DNA from: Effrenium voratum | Lineage: Eukaryota > Sar > Dinophyceae > Suessiales > Symbiodiniaceae | NCBI GenBank assembly: GCA_963377175.1 | Contig: CAUJNA010001430.1 | Location: 1-64,000 of the forward strand | Direction: 5' to 3' | Length of the DNA stretch: 64,000 nucleotides | In this document: positions 22,601-33,193 of the stretch, piece after piece | Numbering within the stretch: the first letter of the stretch is position 1 | How the letters are laid out: each line of letters starts with the position of its first letter | Made by a program: the position numbers and the translations under genes | The notes under the pieces: generated by a model | The model's input: only the letters and a program-made list of their open reading frames with translations | What the model was told of the DNA's origin: nothing | The model's database searches: none

Positions 22601-23901
22601 TCCAGGAAGATGAACAAGTTCGTTGCCTCGCTTGAGCGAGCCGACAGTGCAAGGCCGGCAAGGTCTGTAAGAACAACATTTGGGTGTATTTTTGGACGGT
22701 CCCCCCTTTAGGAAGCGAAAGGGAAAACTACTGTTTTTGGAGGTGAACCCCAAAAAAGAAGCCCCCGTTTGCATGAGGTGTGGGTTGGGACCACACCTCA
22801 TAAAGAGCTGTAATTATATACCGCCCGGGACCTAGAAACGGAAGCCCATGCCAAAACCAAACTGACGTTTGGCAATGGCCATGCCTTTCAACAAGCACGC
22901 TCCAGCTGGGGGGAATCTCGGTGTCATGCGGTAAGGGTAGGTCACAGGAGCATCTCCGGGACCTGTTTTTCCTCGGCAACCCAAAGCACGTTCTCAAACA
23001 AAGTCACACCCATAAGAACAAACCGCCAATTAGTGGGAAGCTGATTTTCTGCAGACTCGGCCACCCCATAGCTCCATTTCTCAGCAGCCGGGCTACGGTG
23101 CGAATCTTGGGGCCAAAGGCTGCCTCCATGACGAAACCTCAGCGGATCCATCTGCTTAGAAAGCTTCAGAAGCTACCGAGAAGCTACAGATCTTACAGAC
23201 AAAAAAACACCACACCTTCCGACCACGTCCGAAAATGTGGGAAAACTGAGCTCTCCATTTTCTGATCTGCGAAAAGCAACCAAACCCTAAACATCTAAAA
23301 GCTGAAGGGGACGGCTGGGAACCGCCAAGAAATGGAAGCCAGAGTCGGATGCTTCAGAAACAGGCGACACATGACAAGACGAGGCACAATTTGCAATCAC
23401 TATTGCAAATGTGATGACCGTCAAGACCCACCGAATACGCGAATGCCAGGTTTTACCAAATAAACGGAGTGGTTGAGAAGGCCTCTGTTGTCTCAGCTCA
23501 CCTTCTGCCTGGCAATTGCAATTCTTGTTACTTCCTCTTGACAAAAAAAAAACAACAACGACCCAGTTGATGAACAAACACAACAATGAACAACTGCCCA
23601 CGCAGAACACATTTTGCCGTCAGAAGGCATCCATATCAACTGCCTTGACCCACTGCACAAGTTAAAGATCTTGCAAGCATGTAGGTCTGTCTTTTTTGTG
23701 CGTGCACTTGCCGGGGTTGGTTCAAAAGAGGGACCAAAAGAAACCAACCATTTTGGGGGGCCCAACCTTGAAAAAGACGAGCCACCCATGTAGGGGATCA
23801 TCTGCCATGCCAGTGCCGAATCCCTCGCCCCTTAAGGCAGGCACCCCAGCTGAACTTGGACTCGCCGCACAAAGCCCGGCCATCAAAAGGCGAGCTGCCG
23901 C
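19618..23901. other. No recognisable gene; TA microsatellite near 22165
   Basis: Mixed, mostly unique-looking sequence. Overlapping open frames up to 185 codons (for example 21604-22161 plus and 22301-22801 minus) show no domains. Short tandem words occur near 23160-23200 (AGAAGCTACCGAGAAGCTAC). No RNA gene or large repeat is visible. Confidence 0.4.
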
Positions 23902-24435
23902 TCATCCCTGGGAAGGTGCTGATCCGTGTCGTGGCATCTGGGCTAACGATATTTCCACAAACTGAGAAGGGACTGAAGCCTTGCGTCGCACGTTGCGCGG
24001 CCTGAAGTAATTCGTTGCGCGACCGTAAATTCTCCACTGAGAGCTGTGGGAGTCCCAGCACGGGCCAAAGGATCTAAATTGATCTAAAACGAAATCGACC
24101 CTTTCGGGATCAATCCCGAGAGTGGACCAACACTGAGACGCCACTTCAAAACCTGCTCTCGCTAAGTGAGGGGCACACATACCACCAGCAAATTGCACGG
24201 CAACTGCAACATAAAACAAATTACGCAAGTCGCAAGAACAATAGCAAGCGCGAATCGTAACTAGGGACTCTTTTGGCGGACATAGTTCAAACAGGGGGGT
24301 ATATCCACCAAGCTTTGTTGGAGGTATTTCAACTTGAATCAAATCAACCATAGGATTTTGTCCAAATGGGTTGTCTCTCGAAACGAGGGAACCCAAACTG
24401 CCTGGCGTCCCTTTCAAACAGCAGACCCAAAGCAC
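23902..24435 (-). CDS. Open stretch of 177 codons with a possible internal exon, unrecognised
   Basis: The frame includes a stretch reading AVQFAGGMCAPHLARAGFEV and then ASQCWSTLGIDPERVDFVLD, which looks protein-like. It is preceded on the minus strand by a good polypyrimidine acceptor, TTGTTTTATGTTGCAG, near 24211. No matching donor was chosen with confidence. No domain is recognised, and an open frame of this length is not exceptional by chance in a window this size. Treat it as a weak exon candidate only. Confidence 0.15.
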   Translation of the reverse strand: MLWVCCLKGTPGSLGSLVSRDNPFGQNPMVDLIQVEIPPTKLGGYTPLFELCPPKESLVTIRACYCSCDLRNLFYVAVAVQFAGGMCAPHLARAGFEVASQCWSTLGIDPERVDFVLDQFRSFGPCWDSHSSQWRIYGRATNYFRPRNVRRKASVPSQFVEISLAQMPRHGSAPSQG

Positions 24436-25000
24436 TAAGTCACTAAGGTCGTCCCGGATTTATCAACCTTGCGGATTGGGGCGAATAGACGGGATTAGGG
24501 GGGTGCTTCATCCAAAAGTGGAGGACTCCCTTAAATCAACGAGGGCTTTGTTGAACCTGGGTTCCGACTAGCCCGTGAAACACAGAGTCACACGCCCGGC
24601 GACAGGTACGAGAGCGCGAAAGGCCAGGCAGTTTGCACAGATTCTGTCACTTACGCTCCGCTGAACGCAGCACATACAACGTTGATCAACTTTTGGAACC
24701 TTAAAATTGACTCGAACTGGTCTTTGACCCCACTGCAACAAGAAACTCTTCTTGCCAGTTTCCCGAGGAAGTCGTTACTTCTCAAGCTACAAAGTGTGAG
24801 GTCTAAATAGAAAGCAACCCAGTTTTAATCCCCTTTGAAAATTAGGCATCCGCAAGGAACACCTGCCTTGGACCACTACGGTATAGTCTGAGCCAACAAG
24901 AAACAAGCATCACTTTGGTCCTTTGCTCTCCAAAGGTGTTAGTTCGGTCGCGCCGAAGAACCAACTCAATTCCTGAGTAGATTGGGCAAAAACGTCTAAA
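24436..25000. other. No recognisable feature
   Basis: Mixed-composition sequence with no open frame above about 70 codons and no repeat or RNA signature. Confidence 0.5.
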
Positions 25001-25030
25001 CTTGTTGCTTACCACCAAAATGGTCTTCCC
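25001..25030 (+). repeat. Fragment of dispersed family B (ACCACTAAAATGGTC)
   Basis: CTTGTTGCTTACCACCAAAA followed by TGGTCTTCCC matches the core shared by copies near 27171, 41246, 47961, 49591 and 51161. A further matching word, CATGAAACTCGGGGAGTGAG, lies about 90 bp downstream. Confidence 0.6.
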
Positions 25031-25207
25031 ACCAAGTATGGGTGCACCTTTCTTTAGTGACCCCCTCCAAAATGGCTTCCCTGCAAACGCCCAAAACAGG
25101 GAACCCTAGCCGTGTCAAGTCCATGAAACTCGGGGAGTGAGACTTCTCCCAGCTTCCAGCCCTCGGTTTCTGGCCGATGCCTTCATCCCCCAGGGGCCGC
25201 AGGCCAC

Positions 25208-25283
25208 CTGCCAGCGGACTGCGCTGCTGGAGCTCTTGGAAGGCCCAGACCAAAAGGTGCGCCGTGTACGCGGAGCAGCCCAC
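25208..25283 (-). CDS. Candidate small exon, unrecognised
   Basis: On the minus strand, CTCTGAG/GTGGGC and CTGGCAG/GTGGCC bound 76 bases in a GC-rich patch. They read VGCSAYTAHLLVWAFQELQQ and then RSPLAG. The frame remains open beyond the donor, to about 24996. The plus strand is also open here (LLELLEGPDQKVRRVRGAAH), so strand choice rests mainly on the splice-like borders. No family was recognised. Confidence 0.2.
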
Positions 25284-26348
25284 CTCAGAGAACCCACACG
25301 CAAAAGGGGGGACGCAGGGATGCGAGCGAGCCGCTCCCTGTTGAAATTGAGGGATCGTAGTCGATTTTGGGATTCATCGGATTGACCTGTAGTATATTTT
25401 AGCGGGGGTTGACGGGGTTCAACATGCCAAATGGGATACACCGTAGGCACTTTTGGGATGCCATCTTCAGTGCGGCTTCCCACCAAAGGAAGAGAGGCGC
25501 TGAGCCGGGCCCAACAAATGGGCGGTTTCCCCTGGGTTCGCCTTCCAGGTGTGCTTCCTTGTTTTATGGTCTTCTCGTCTTCTCCGTTCTGCCTAGCCCA
25601 AGCTTTCTCTGCTGTCTTTGGCAGCTAATCAACGGCAGGGCAGGTATTCTCACGCTAAGTTGGTGCGACAATCGGCAACAACATCGTCCCGCAACGTCTT
25701 TCTCCAAGCACAATCAACCAGCCCTTTGAACACGTTAAGCCTTTGTTGGATGCTACTCTCCAAATTGATATGAACCCCAAACATGTTTGAGGGTTTGTTC
25801 AATTCCAGGAGAGCATCTTTGCTTCCATTCGGACACTTGAGACGCCCCCCGGAGCACCGTTGCTGCAGCGCCAAGCCGCAACCACCAGGATAAGGGGAGC
25901 TATGACAAGGCCGCCCCGCGAAATCGCGTAAGGCCTCGAGGCCGAGTTGAGAAACGTCGGCCGACGGTCAGCTTAATTCGGTTTACTAAATCACCTTTTA
26001 CCTTGGTGTCCCTATTTAGAAGGGCCACACAGGTTGATTTTTCAGTTGTTTTCGAAAGGAAAAACGGGCTCACACAAGGGGCGCTGTTTGCGACGAAACC
26101 TTCTCCCCACCTGCGCGATGTCTTAGAACCAGTGAAATCTCGGAAATGGCATCCTGGAGAAACATTTGTGATAAGGCAGGAAGCGTGTTGCAAAGGCCGC
26201 CCATCCCTTGGGCCATAGCTGAAGCGTCCCAACACCTCATGCTTGAAAAGTCAAGACAAAGGCCAACCGCATCGCTGCTATCAACAAGAAAGGGCGAAGG
26301 AGAAAACATCTAGCAAATTACATTTCGGGTTCGCGATGCCATGAATGC

Positions 26349-26392
26349 CGCAAGGGTCCTTGCCACAAGGGTCCTTGCCACAAGGGTCCTTA
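26349..26392 (+). repeat. 15-bp tandem repeat, three copies
   Basis: CAAGGGTCCTTGCCA is repeated three times with the last copy truncated. Because 15 is a multiple of three, the minus strand keeps one frame and reads KDPCGKDPCGKDPCG. That is compatible with coding but does not prove it. Confidence 0.9.
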
Positions 26393-26737
26393 TATGTTTC
26401 CTGCTGAGCACCAGCAACACCTTCGTTTTTTGACGGATCTTTACTTGTTTTACTTGCTTGTTTGACAGGCAGGCAAGGAGAAATGGAATGACTACAAGAA
26501 TCCCCAATGGTTTCCTTTAAGGCCCGCCCACTATGACATTGACAAGACAGAACTTGACAAATATTGCTTGAACCACGCAAAAGGGCCACATGAGGAACCC
26601 TGAGCCAAGTCACTCATACACTCTAATTGGCGCTAGGGGTTGCTCTGGCTCCCCTTGAAACGGAATTTCAACACGCTTCCCGCAAACTGGGCTGGGCGCT
26701 TTCCCTTTGATGTCCTTTAAACAAAGCGCCACACGAC

Positions 26738-26856
26738 CCAAGTGCCGTCCCTTCTCCGCGCGGAGCGGGGGATCGCGGTCGGCCCGAGGTTCCGGCATGG
26801 ACAGCACGCCCACGCCCACAATGCCCGAAAACGTGGCCACCGTGGCGTCCCAGGTG
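26738..26856 (-). CDS. Candidate exon with a channel-like hydrophobic segment
   Basis: A GC-rich patch on the minus strand, entered after GGTCTGAG and possibly left at a GGTCGT donor, reads STWDATVATFSGIVGVGVLS and then MPEPRADRDPPLRAEKGRHL. The hydrophobic run T-F-S-G-I-V-G-V-G-V-L-S-M-P is reminiscent of the end of the pore and S6 helix in voltage-gated cation channels, where a Gly-Val-Leu-x-x-Pro word is common. The selectivity-filter word would lie in a preceding exon and was not found. A second minus-strand frame is also open here. About 1 kb upstream on the same strand lies another membrane-segment candidate (27806-27922), so one split membrane-protein gene is possible. Confidence 0.22.
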
Positions 26857-26935
26857 CTCAGACCCTCTGAGCCATGGCCACCTGGCAAATGGCCAGCAAA
26901 GCCATGTCCTACGTGTCATGATTTGTCGTATCATT

Positions 26936-27052
26936 CTGCTTACGCCACCAGCTTAAGCCACCTTACGCGTGTGGAGTTTTGGCTTACGCGACACATTTGG
27001 AGGTTTTGCTTACGACACCAGCTTACGCCACCTTACGCGCGTGGAGTTTTTC
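26936..27052 (+). repeat. 70-bp imperfect tandem duplication
   Basis: TGCTTACGCCACCAGCTTAA and GCCACCTTACGCGTGTGGAG at 26937-26980 recur about 70 bp downstream as TGCTTACGACACCAGCTTAC and GCCACCTTACGCGCGTGGAG. Only two copies are present. Confidence 0.8.
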
Positions 27053-27170
27053 TTTCGCGCTGGTCGATCTGACATGACTCTTACTAAACATGTACATGGA
27101 GGTTTTGGACGCTGCTCAGGAGTCCTTGCCTCACTTCAAGACTTCTCAAGTGGATGGCCTCCAAAAAGTA

Positions 27171-27205
27171 ACCAACCTTGGTGTTTACCAACTAAAATGG
27201 TCTGT
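27171..27205 (+). repeat. Fragment of dispersed family B
   Basis: AACCAACCTTGGTGTTTACC followed by AACTAAAATGGTCTG matches the family core. It lies immediately upstream of a degenerate MITE copy. Confidence 0.55.
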
Positions 27206-27214
27206 TTGTTATTT

Positions 27215-27345
27215 TCCGTGGATGGTTGCGAAATCCACTTCGCACCACTTGAAAACCATGGGACTTTTCGAAACCACAAGTTTGGTTACAGGATCAAATA
27301 ATTTCAGGGAATCTCGGGCGGCGTGAATTGGATTTCGCCACTGTA
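27215..27345. mobile_element. Degenerate MITE copy of the GGATGGACGAAAT family
   Basis: The left arm CCGTGGATGGTTGCGAAATC with CGCACCACTTGAAAACCATG matches the family's left end. The right arm is eroded (GCGTGAATTGGATTTCGCCA). Length is close to the 127-bp full element at 52241. Confidence 0.6.
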
Positions 27346-27805
27346 TCCCCAGAAGTCCTTGCCATGGACCAAGAAGCATTACCCACTTCCCGCAGCTCTG
27401 TCTTTGACGTGCACCGCTCAAAGGAAGGCATGTGTCAATGAGGACATCAACTCTGCCATCGAATTGGTGGTTTGGTTGGAGGTTGGGGGGGGCTTCTCAT
27501 TTACCCTCAACAAGACAAAGCAATCCACAACCACAACCAAGGGATTGCCTGATCATTCTTTGGTTTCGCGATCGGCTCAAGGCCCATTCTTTTGGAGTGG
27601 GTTCCCCTTTTTTGGATGACAATAAACAAACTGAAAGGACACCCTCCATTTTGGGACGGTCCAAATGCTGAAAAAAGGACCCATTTTTAAGGGTTCCCTG
27701 TTTGGTTGGTTTTAAGGCCACATTTTGGCGGTCACCGAAAAGGCCAAAACAAAGAAAACAAACACACACCCATTTCGCTCCACCGCGTTCGCGGCTCGCG
27801 CCTAC

Positions 27806-27922
27806 GAAGGCCTTGGGCTCCTTCTCCCGGAGGCTCAACCCCAGCAGCGCCACCACGCTGAGCAGCGTCAGCGCCAGCGCCAGCCCCGGAAGAGCCGAGG
27901 AGTTCCTGGCACCCGAGACAAG
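27806..27922 (-). CDS. Candidate exon encoding one transmembrane helix
   Basis: On the minus strand, GCCCGCAG/CTTGTC and GCCTTC/GTAGGC bound exactly 39 codons, phase 0 at both ends, in a patch visibly more GC-rich than its surroundings. The product reads LVSGARNSSALPGLALALTL followed by LSVVALLGLSLREKEPKAF, a ~20-residue hydrophobic helix capped by charged residues. This is typical of a polytopic transporter or other integral membrane protein, but no specific family can be named. The next candidate exon on the same strand, about 1 kb downstream, is also hydrophobic. Confidence 0.3.
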
Positions 27923-28229
27923 CTGCGGGCTTCGCCGGGCTGTTAGATCCCCCGCGAAAAGTGACTAACTTTGAGTGGGTGAAATGGAAACCCAACCGCT
28001 AAAGAGCTACAAGCCGAAAAGCTGCCACCAAGTCAGGGCAGGGGCGGTTGGGAATGGCCTCGACCGATTTCGATTTTGTATTAGGAGATCTAACTGGAAC
28101 CCCAGCAGAATGCCAATGCTTGGAAACACCAAAAGGCAAACCCTGACAGGAGCCTACTACCATGTCCGTACAGAACTCCTAGCTCCGAAGTTCGATCTTT
28201 GAAGGCAAAAGTTTGGACACCCGCAGCTC

Positions 28230-29190
28230 CTTGGCTCTGAATGAACGAAGGGAATGGGAAGAGAGGAACAAAAAAAAGAATCAGGCAATCTTTTCTTGTT
28301 CCCTCTGTCCTTTCTTTCCAGAGTCTCAGAGCTTCATCAATGTTGAAGAGGAAAGATGGGCCATTCCTTTCCTCACGTCACCCTCCTCGCCATTATTGTT
28401 AGGCGAGATCTAGAGAAGGTAGGAAGTGAAATCATAGCATCTTTTCATTCCTTTACCCGTCCTATCATCTTATTCTCTTATCTGGACGGGTTGATGGATC
28501 TCTTTTACCATTGAGTTCCCTCACCTATCTTCTACCTGTGAGAGATAGGACATGAAATGGACAAGAGAAAGAGAGTACGTAATGATAGAAGGGATAGGAT
28601 GGTAAAGGTTGGAAAAGAGATAACATGAATCCCAACCCCATCCTCTATCCCTTCACTCACTCTTTTCCTCTCTTCTTCTTACCTGTCTTCCGTTGCTTTC
28701 AAGACTTTACGGTAAGAATGAGAGGAGCGAGTGAACGGGAAAGAGAAAGTGCGTGGGAAGGATGGAAAGGAAAGGTAGTTCATATCTGTCTCTCCCACCT
28801 CCCCGCCGTCGGTGATGATCCGAAGGAAAGGAAAGAGATAGACAAGCAGCAATGAAGGAAGAGGCTGCGTAGGCAGGAGATTGGCGGACTGGCAGCTCTC
28901 GCCACTCTCATTTCCTTCGTTCGCCTCTCCATTCCTCTTTCTCTCATCTCCATTCTGCACCAAAATGAACTGGAAGAGACAATGTGAGAAGGAGAGATAG
29001 AGAATGGGGAAGAGACAGGTAATGATGGGTGGAGAGAGGACATGCGTTTCGTTTCTCTTGGCATTTCCCACCCATCATCTGTCTCTCATTCCTTCCTTCC
29101 CACGCTTCTCCATTCGTTGTCAGGCGTGTGTTAGAGAAGGAAGGAATGATGAAGGGAAGATGTTGCTGGGAGAAAAAACAACACTTCATG
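28230..29190. repeat. Array of long polypyrimidine/polypurine hairpin modules
   Basis: Pyrimidine-rich blocks alternate with purine-rich blocks that are their approximate reverse complements. Examples are CTTTACCCGTCCTATCATCT (28452) with AGGGATAGGATGGTAAAGG (28592); CACTCACTCTTTTCCTCTCT and CTTCTTACC (28655-28684) with GGTAAGAATGAGAGGAGCGA (28711-28730); and GAGACAGGTAATGATGGGTG (29011) with CCCACCCATCATCTGTCTCT (29068). A related word, TGTTAGGCGAGATCTAGAGA or TGTCAGGCGTGTGTTAGAGA, occurs at 28397 and 29118. No gene was recognised. Confidence 0.7.
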
Positions 29191-29592
29191 CCCTCCTTTG
29201 CAAGAGTATTTTGCGAAGCTGGAAGGAACGAAGCTGTACCAACACCTACAGATTCAATCTGAGATGAAATATGAGGTGTCTGCACACGACTCCATTCCCT
29301 ATCCCATCCCTTGCCTCACTTTTCCTTTCCTCGCTTCTCCCGCGGCAGGAATAACATCAGGAAATGAATGGAGAGACAAAGAAGCGAGAGAATGTGATGG
29401 AGAAGGAGGAGTGGCCCTTCCAACAACCAGCTAGCCTGGCGTGACATTGTTACCACTGGCAACGTGGGCAAGACATCCATGCGCCTGGCAGGTTTCAGCT
29501 CGCTCACCTTTGCTACGTAGTGGTGCGGGTTGAAATGGGCTGGGCCCTCCAACCTCAGTTCGCTTTGTGGGGTCAACTTGATCGCCAAAGAA

Positions 29593-29723
29593 TACTGTTG
29601 ATGGACGAAATCCAATTCGCACCACCCAAGAAATCCTGCAATGAGGATTCCCCTACAATTGAGTACTAACAAACAATGGTTTCCCATGGTTTCAAAGTGG
29701 TGCAGGACTTCTTTTATGCACAG
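29593..29723. mobile_element. MITE copy of the GGATGGACGAAAT family
   Basis: The left end TACTGTTGATGGACGAAATC, followed by CAATTCGCACCACCCAAGAA, faces the right end GGTTTCAAAGTGGTGCAGGA plus CTTCTTTTATGCACAG. Length and internal landmarks (TTTCCCATGGTTTC) match the other copies. It lies inside a 202-codon minus-strand open frame, which is therefore unlikely to be a genuine gene. Confidence 0.75.
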
Positions 29724-29909
29724 CAAGGGCTCTGGAAGAAAGACACACGCATGATCCAGGCCCTTTGTGGCCTCCTGTTGGAAGTCACCGACATTTGCGC
29801 GCAACCCCAACTGTTCAGCTTTTTGCGTGTCCAAAGCCTGCCAACTGCATGCCCCATCAGCCGAAGTCATCCAGGGCTCTGACACCCAGGGAGCATCATG
29901 CCGTGTGAG

Positions 29910-29999
29910 GTGCACGAGCTGCACCTGGCGATTGGCAAATCAGTTGAGACAGGCACCCAAAGTGATTTTAAAGATATCTATGCCAAAGTGATTGAGAAA
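29910..29999 (+). CDS. Candidate small exon, unrecognised
   Basis: GTGTGAG/GTGCAC and GAGAAA/GTGCGG bound exactly 30 codons, phase 0 at both ends. They read VHELHLAIGKSVETGTQSDF and then KDIYAKVIEK, which has globular-protein composition. The frame stays open on both sides (about 29898-30152), so the borders are a proposal. The family is not recognised. Confidence 0.22.
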
Positions 30000-30272
30000 G
30001 TGCGGTATGCCTTGTTGCATTGTTGTGTGCACCGGACATCCTCGTTTTCTTGCCTAGACCTGGCGGCCGTGTCTGGGGCACCGTGGGTAAGGAATTGGGC
30101 ATGTGAACGAAGGACACCTACCCTTACGCTTTGCAGGAGTTTGCCCTCTTGACTCTCTGCAGTAACGATGTCAAAGGACGATAGTCAAGCACCTCGTATG
30201 TCAAGATGCTTTGCTCTCTCTGTCGCTCAAACCAAACATATGTTTCAGCCATGTAAGGGGCGGTCCAGTTTT

Positions 30273-30549
30273 CAACTCGTTTCGGTCTTAGTTTTAGTAG
30301 TTGTTTACTTGTTTCCGTCCTAGTTCCCGGAATCAGCCCCAGATCGTTTCGGTCCTAGTTTTCTGCTCGTTTCGGTCCTGGTGTCTGCTCGTCCCCGAAA
30401 CATGTTGGATTGGTTTGATTGGTTTGACTGGTCTGCTTTGGCAGGTTGCCTGATGAGGACCAAAAGCATGGGCGGGCTGAACAAGTCCAACACGCCCCCA
30501 AAAGCTGACTAGGACCAACATAAGCAACACAACTAGGACGAAAATGAGT
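30273..30549. mobile_element. Possible MITE with GTCCTAG subterminal repeats
   Basis: The left end carries four spaced copies of TTTCGGTCCTAGTTTT-like words (near 30279, 30314, 30346 and 30367). The right end carries two inverted copies (GACTAGGACC near 30507, AACTAGGACGAAAATGAG at 30531-30548). The outermost words, CTCGTTTCGGTCTTAGTT and CTCATTTTCGTCCTAGTT on the opposite strand, agree at 14 of 18 positions. No other copy lies in the window, so it may be a chance structure. Confidence 0.4.
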
Positions 30550-30556
30550 GGGCTAC

Positions 30557-30718
30557 CCCAGGAAAGGTCCCCAGCTTTTCCCTTGGACGTGACTTGGAAG
30601 GTGGCAAAAGCGCTCCGAACATTTTTCGAGCTAGGGCCCTAATCTCTCTCATCGAGAGTCTCGCCTTTGACTTCGCAATAGACCGCTTGGTCTGCACCAA
30701 GCTACCGGCCAAGCACTC
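30557..30718 (-). CDS. Candidate exon, basic helical segment, unrecognised
   Basis: On the minus strand, GTAGCTCAG/GAGTGC and CCTGGG/GTAGCC bound exactly 54 codons, phase 0 at both ends. The product starts ECLAGSLVQTKRSIAKSKAR, continues LSMREIRALARKMFGALLPP and ends SKSRPREKLGTFPG. The Lys/Arg-rich, helix-favouring composition resembles real protein, and no low-complexity repeat explains it. No domain was recognised. It abuts the possible MITE at 30273-30549. Confidence 0.27.
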
Positions 30719-31394
30719 CTGAGCTACCACCTCGGAAAAGACGCAGGCCGGGCGTAAATTTTAGCGCACCCGTGACACCATTTGAGGTGGTTGAAGCAGC
30801 CAGCCCTGCAGGCTTGAGGTGACAGGGATGCATGCCCTCTGTTCAAAATCATTGGCAGGGCTGAGCCCCCAAGATCACTCTTGCGCACAACTTAGCTGAG
30901 GAATTGCCACACGAGCCAACAACTGCATGCGATGTCCACGTACCATACGAAGCTGCTGCACCGAGTGCGATATGTAAATAAGTTTTTGCGTCACACACAC
31001 ACACACACTTGCCTGCTTTTGCAGCATGACCGTATGACGTCGTGACGAATCCCCAGGCACACCAATGCAAAATCTGGGCTAAGAATCTCGGACAGCAGCC
31101 TTCGAGATACGACGTTTGTCTAAAGCTCACGTCAATGCCACTCCACGAAAATGCCTACGCTTTCCCCAAACGTCCCACATTGCTCCCTTCACCCTTGCAA
31201 AAGAGCCTGTGGCTCTGAGGTTGCTCAGTGACAGCAACTTCGGTTTGTTTTGAGCTCACTTTCTCTTGCTCCTCTCGTAGCAAGCCAAGATTAAAATCCG
31301 CCGACAACAGGCGGCGTGTTGGACATAAGAAATGCTCCTTACCTCTTTACCTGTTACCCCTCCCCTTACACCTCCCCAGGGGCACGGTTTCAGA

Positions 31395-31600
31395 CTATTG
31401 GGGGGGGGGGGGAAGGCCTGCGGGGGAAAGGGGGGAAAGGATCTCAACAGGGAAAGGGGGGAAAGACCTTCGGGAGGAAAAGGGAGAAGATCTCAGGGGG
31501 GGAAAGGCCTTAGGGGGAAAGGGGGAAAGGATCTCAACAAGGGGAGCAAAGATCTCAGAGGGGAAGGGCGGCAAGGGGACAATTCCAAAGGGACGCAAAT
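31395..31600 (+). repeat. G-rich repeat with GGGGGAAAGGG and GATCTCAACA words
   Basis: Runs of 4-14 G alternate with AAAGG, interrupted by GATCTCAACAGGG, GATCTCAGGGG, GATCTCAACAAGG and GATCTCAGAGG. The multiple G-runs could form quadruplexes. The Gly/Lys-rich plus-strand frames are artefacts of the repeat. Confidence 0.85.
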
Positions 31601-31808
31601 AAGAAAGCAGGCCTGAGCCGGAGGCGTTAAAATAAGGGGGACATGGTGTTCTTGTCGTAGCTCTTGGCTCCAAGTGATCCCCTGCAACTCTTACAACTTG
31701 TGTCTCCTAAAACCCTCCGCCTCCAGTGGCCTCGGGGCAAAACAACACCTTTGGTTGACTTCCAAAGGACACCCCTCCAAAAGAAAGTAACAAGGGGATT
31801 TAATTGAA

Positions 31809-32435
31809 TTATGGGATCACCAAACGCATGCCGAGGTGCAGGAACGCAAAGCAAGATGGCCCATCTGAACATCGCAGGCCTACTTTTGCCGACCTTGTTG
31901 GACTCTGACAACCTATGTCTGTCAATGTGTTGATGGCGTAAGTGGCAAGCAACTCGTCGCAGGCTTCCCTCCTAACTACATGCTCATCAACCCAAGTGTC
32001 CAAGTGTCCACACACGACACTCATGCACTCACTGCACTCACGCACGGGGCATGAGACAGCCCCCCACCCTCGTGGCAATGCCAGGGGGAAAGTGTAAGGT
32101 TTTGAGCCTGCCGTCGAAGAATTGGCATGGATCTCATGTGAGCCGTCAAAATTCCTTGTAGCCCATATGGTCATGGTTCCCTTAGGAATCATTGTGACGG
32201 TCTCACTAGGGATCCTTACCAGGTGGATGAGGCCTGATAGCCTCAAGTGAAGGATTGACCAGGGCCGCTTTTCAGTTGCTATCAGCGACGTAGACCATGA
32301 GCTGGAAGCCTTTCTGGTCGGTTGACTGCTGTTGGGAACCCACCAAACACAAAAAAACTCGAGAGTGCCACTGAACAACCTTGGGCGGGCATCATTTACA
32401 TTGCAGGTTTGTGACATGAAGTCAAAGGCGTGCAA
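31809..32435 (-). CDS. Open stretch of 208 codons, unrecognised
   Basis: This is one of the longer non-repetitive open frames in the window. It includes RNFDGSHEIHANSSTAGSKP and a Cys-containing stretch PVRECSECMSVVCGHLDTWV. A frame of this length is only marginally unexpected by chance in 64 kb. No domain is recognised, and no clear acceptor or donor pair or start context was found. Confidence 0.15.
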   Translation of the reverse strand: MHAFDFMSQTCNVNDARPRLFSGTLEFFCVWWVPNSSQPTRKASSSWSTSLIATEKRPWSILHLRLSGLIHLVRIPSETVTMIPKGTMTIWATRNFDGSHEIHANSSTAGSKPYTFPLALPRGWGAVSCPVRECSECMSVVCGHLDTWVDEHVVRREACDELLATYAINTLTDIGCQSPTRSAKVGLRCSDGPSCFAFLHLGMRLVIP

Positions 32436-32715
32436 ATTGAAGCAACGTTGGCTTCTTTAAGCAGCTTTGCGCCTCTGCGCCATGCTGACCAGTCTCTCTA
32501 GCACCGATCATTGTGCTAACTCTCGGCCCGTGTCTTAAAATGGAGAAACCGGCTGTATCCTGGTGGAGAAGCTGCTGCCCAAAATGCCGGCGAAGCATTG
32601 TCACGAGCGAAGACACTTTCTTTGCCACCCGATCAAGACGACCACTTTGGGAAAACACTAGGCTGCATAGGTCTTCTTTTGGCAAAATAGATGACACTGG
32701 CAAGTGAACATCGAA

Positions 32716-32772
32716 CCAACCTGCAACCAGTGGAACCAATCTATTTCCAACTAAACTGACCGATCACAAGCC
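32716..32772 (+). repeat. Copy of dispersed family C (AACCAGTGGAACCCATCTAT)
   Basis: CAACCAGTGGAACCAATCTA followed by TTTCCAACTAAACTGACCGATC matches copies at 34390 and 55081. Confidence 0.6.
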
Positions 32773-33193
32773 ACCTAGTTCAGGGTAGGCATTTCTTCCC
32801 GAAAACAAAGTCGGCCTTTCCAGGTGATCCTCGAACCCAAAAAAGGAGGTCCTAGGGCCTCACAAGGCCTTGGTCTTTTTGAGGAAACCAGAAACGGACG
32901 AAAACAGACGGGGGTGGGGTCGGATCCTATGAAAGTATTTGAGCGAAAAGAGCAGAGCAACACATCTATGATTCGGCATTGCCAAGAAACAAGCCCACCT
33001 GGTTTGTCATGTGTGAGGTGACAAAGGCACATGTTGACACCACACAAATAACGACTAAGTGTAAGGCAAGTCCTTACCTAGAGCCTGTAGTTCACAAAAC
33101 TGAAATACGGAATCTCCAGGTGAGCTGCTTGTAATTTGTGCAGTGAAGATGCATAGTATTCAGTAGGCACATTTCTCTTTTGCACACGCGCAG

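Noticed and set aside
29316..29924. 202-codon minus-strand open frame
   Set aside because: A MITE copy (29593-29723) lies in its middle and the rest is unrecognisable, so it is more likely a chance frame.
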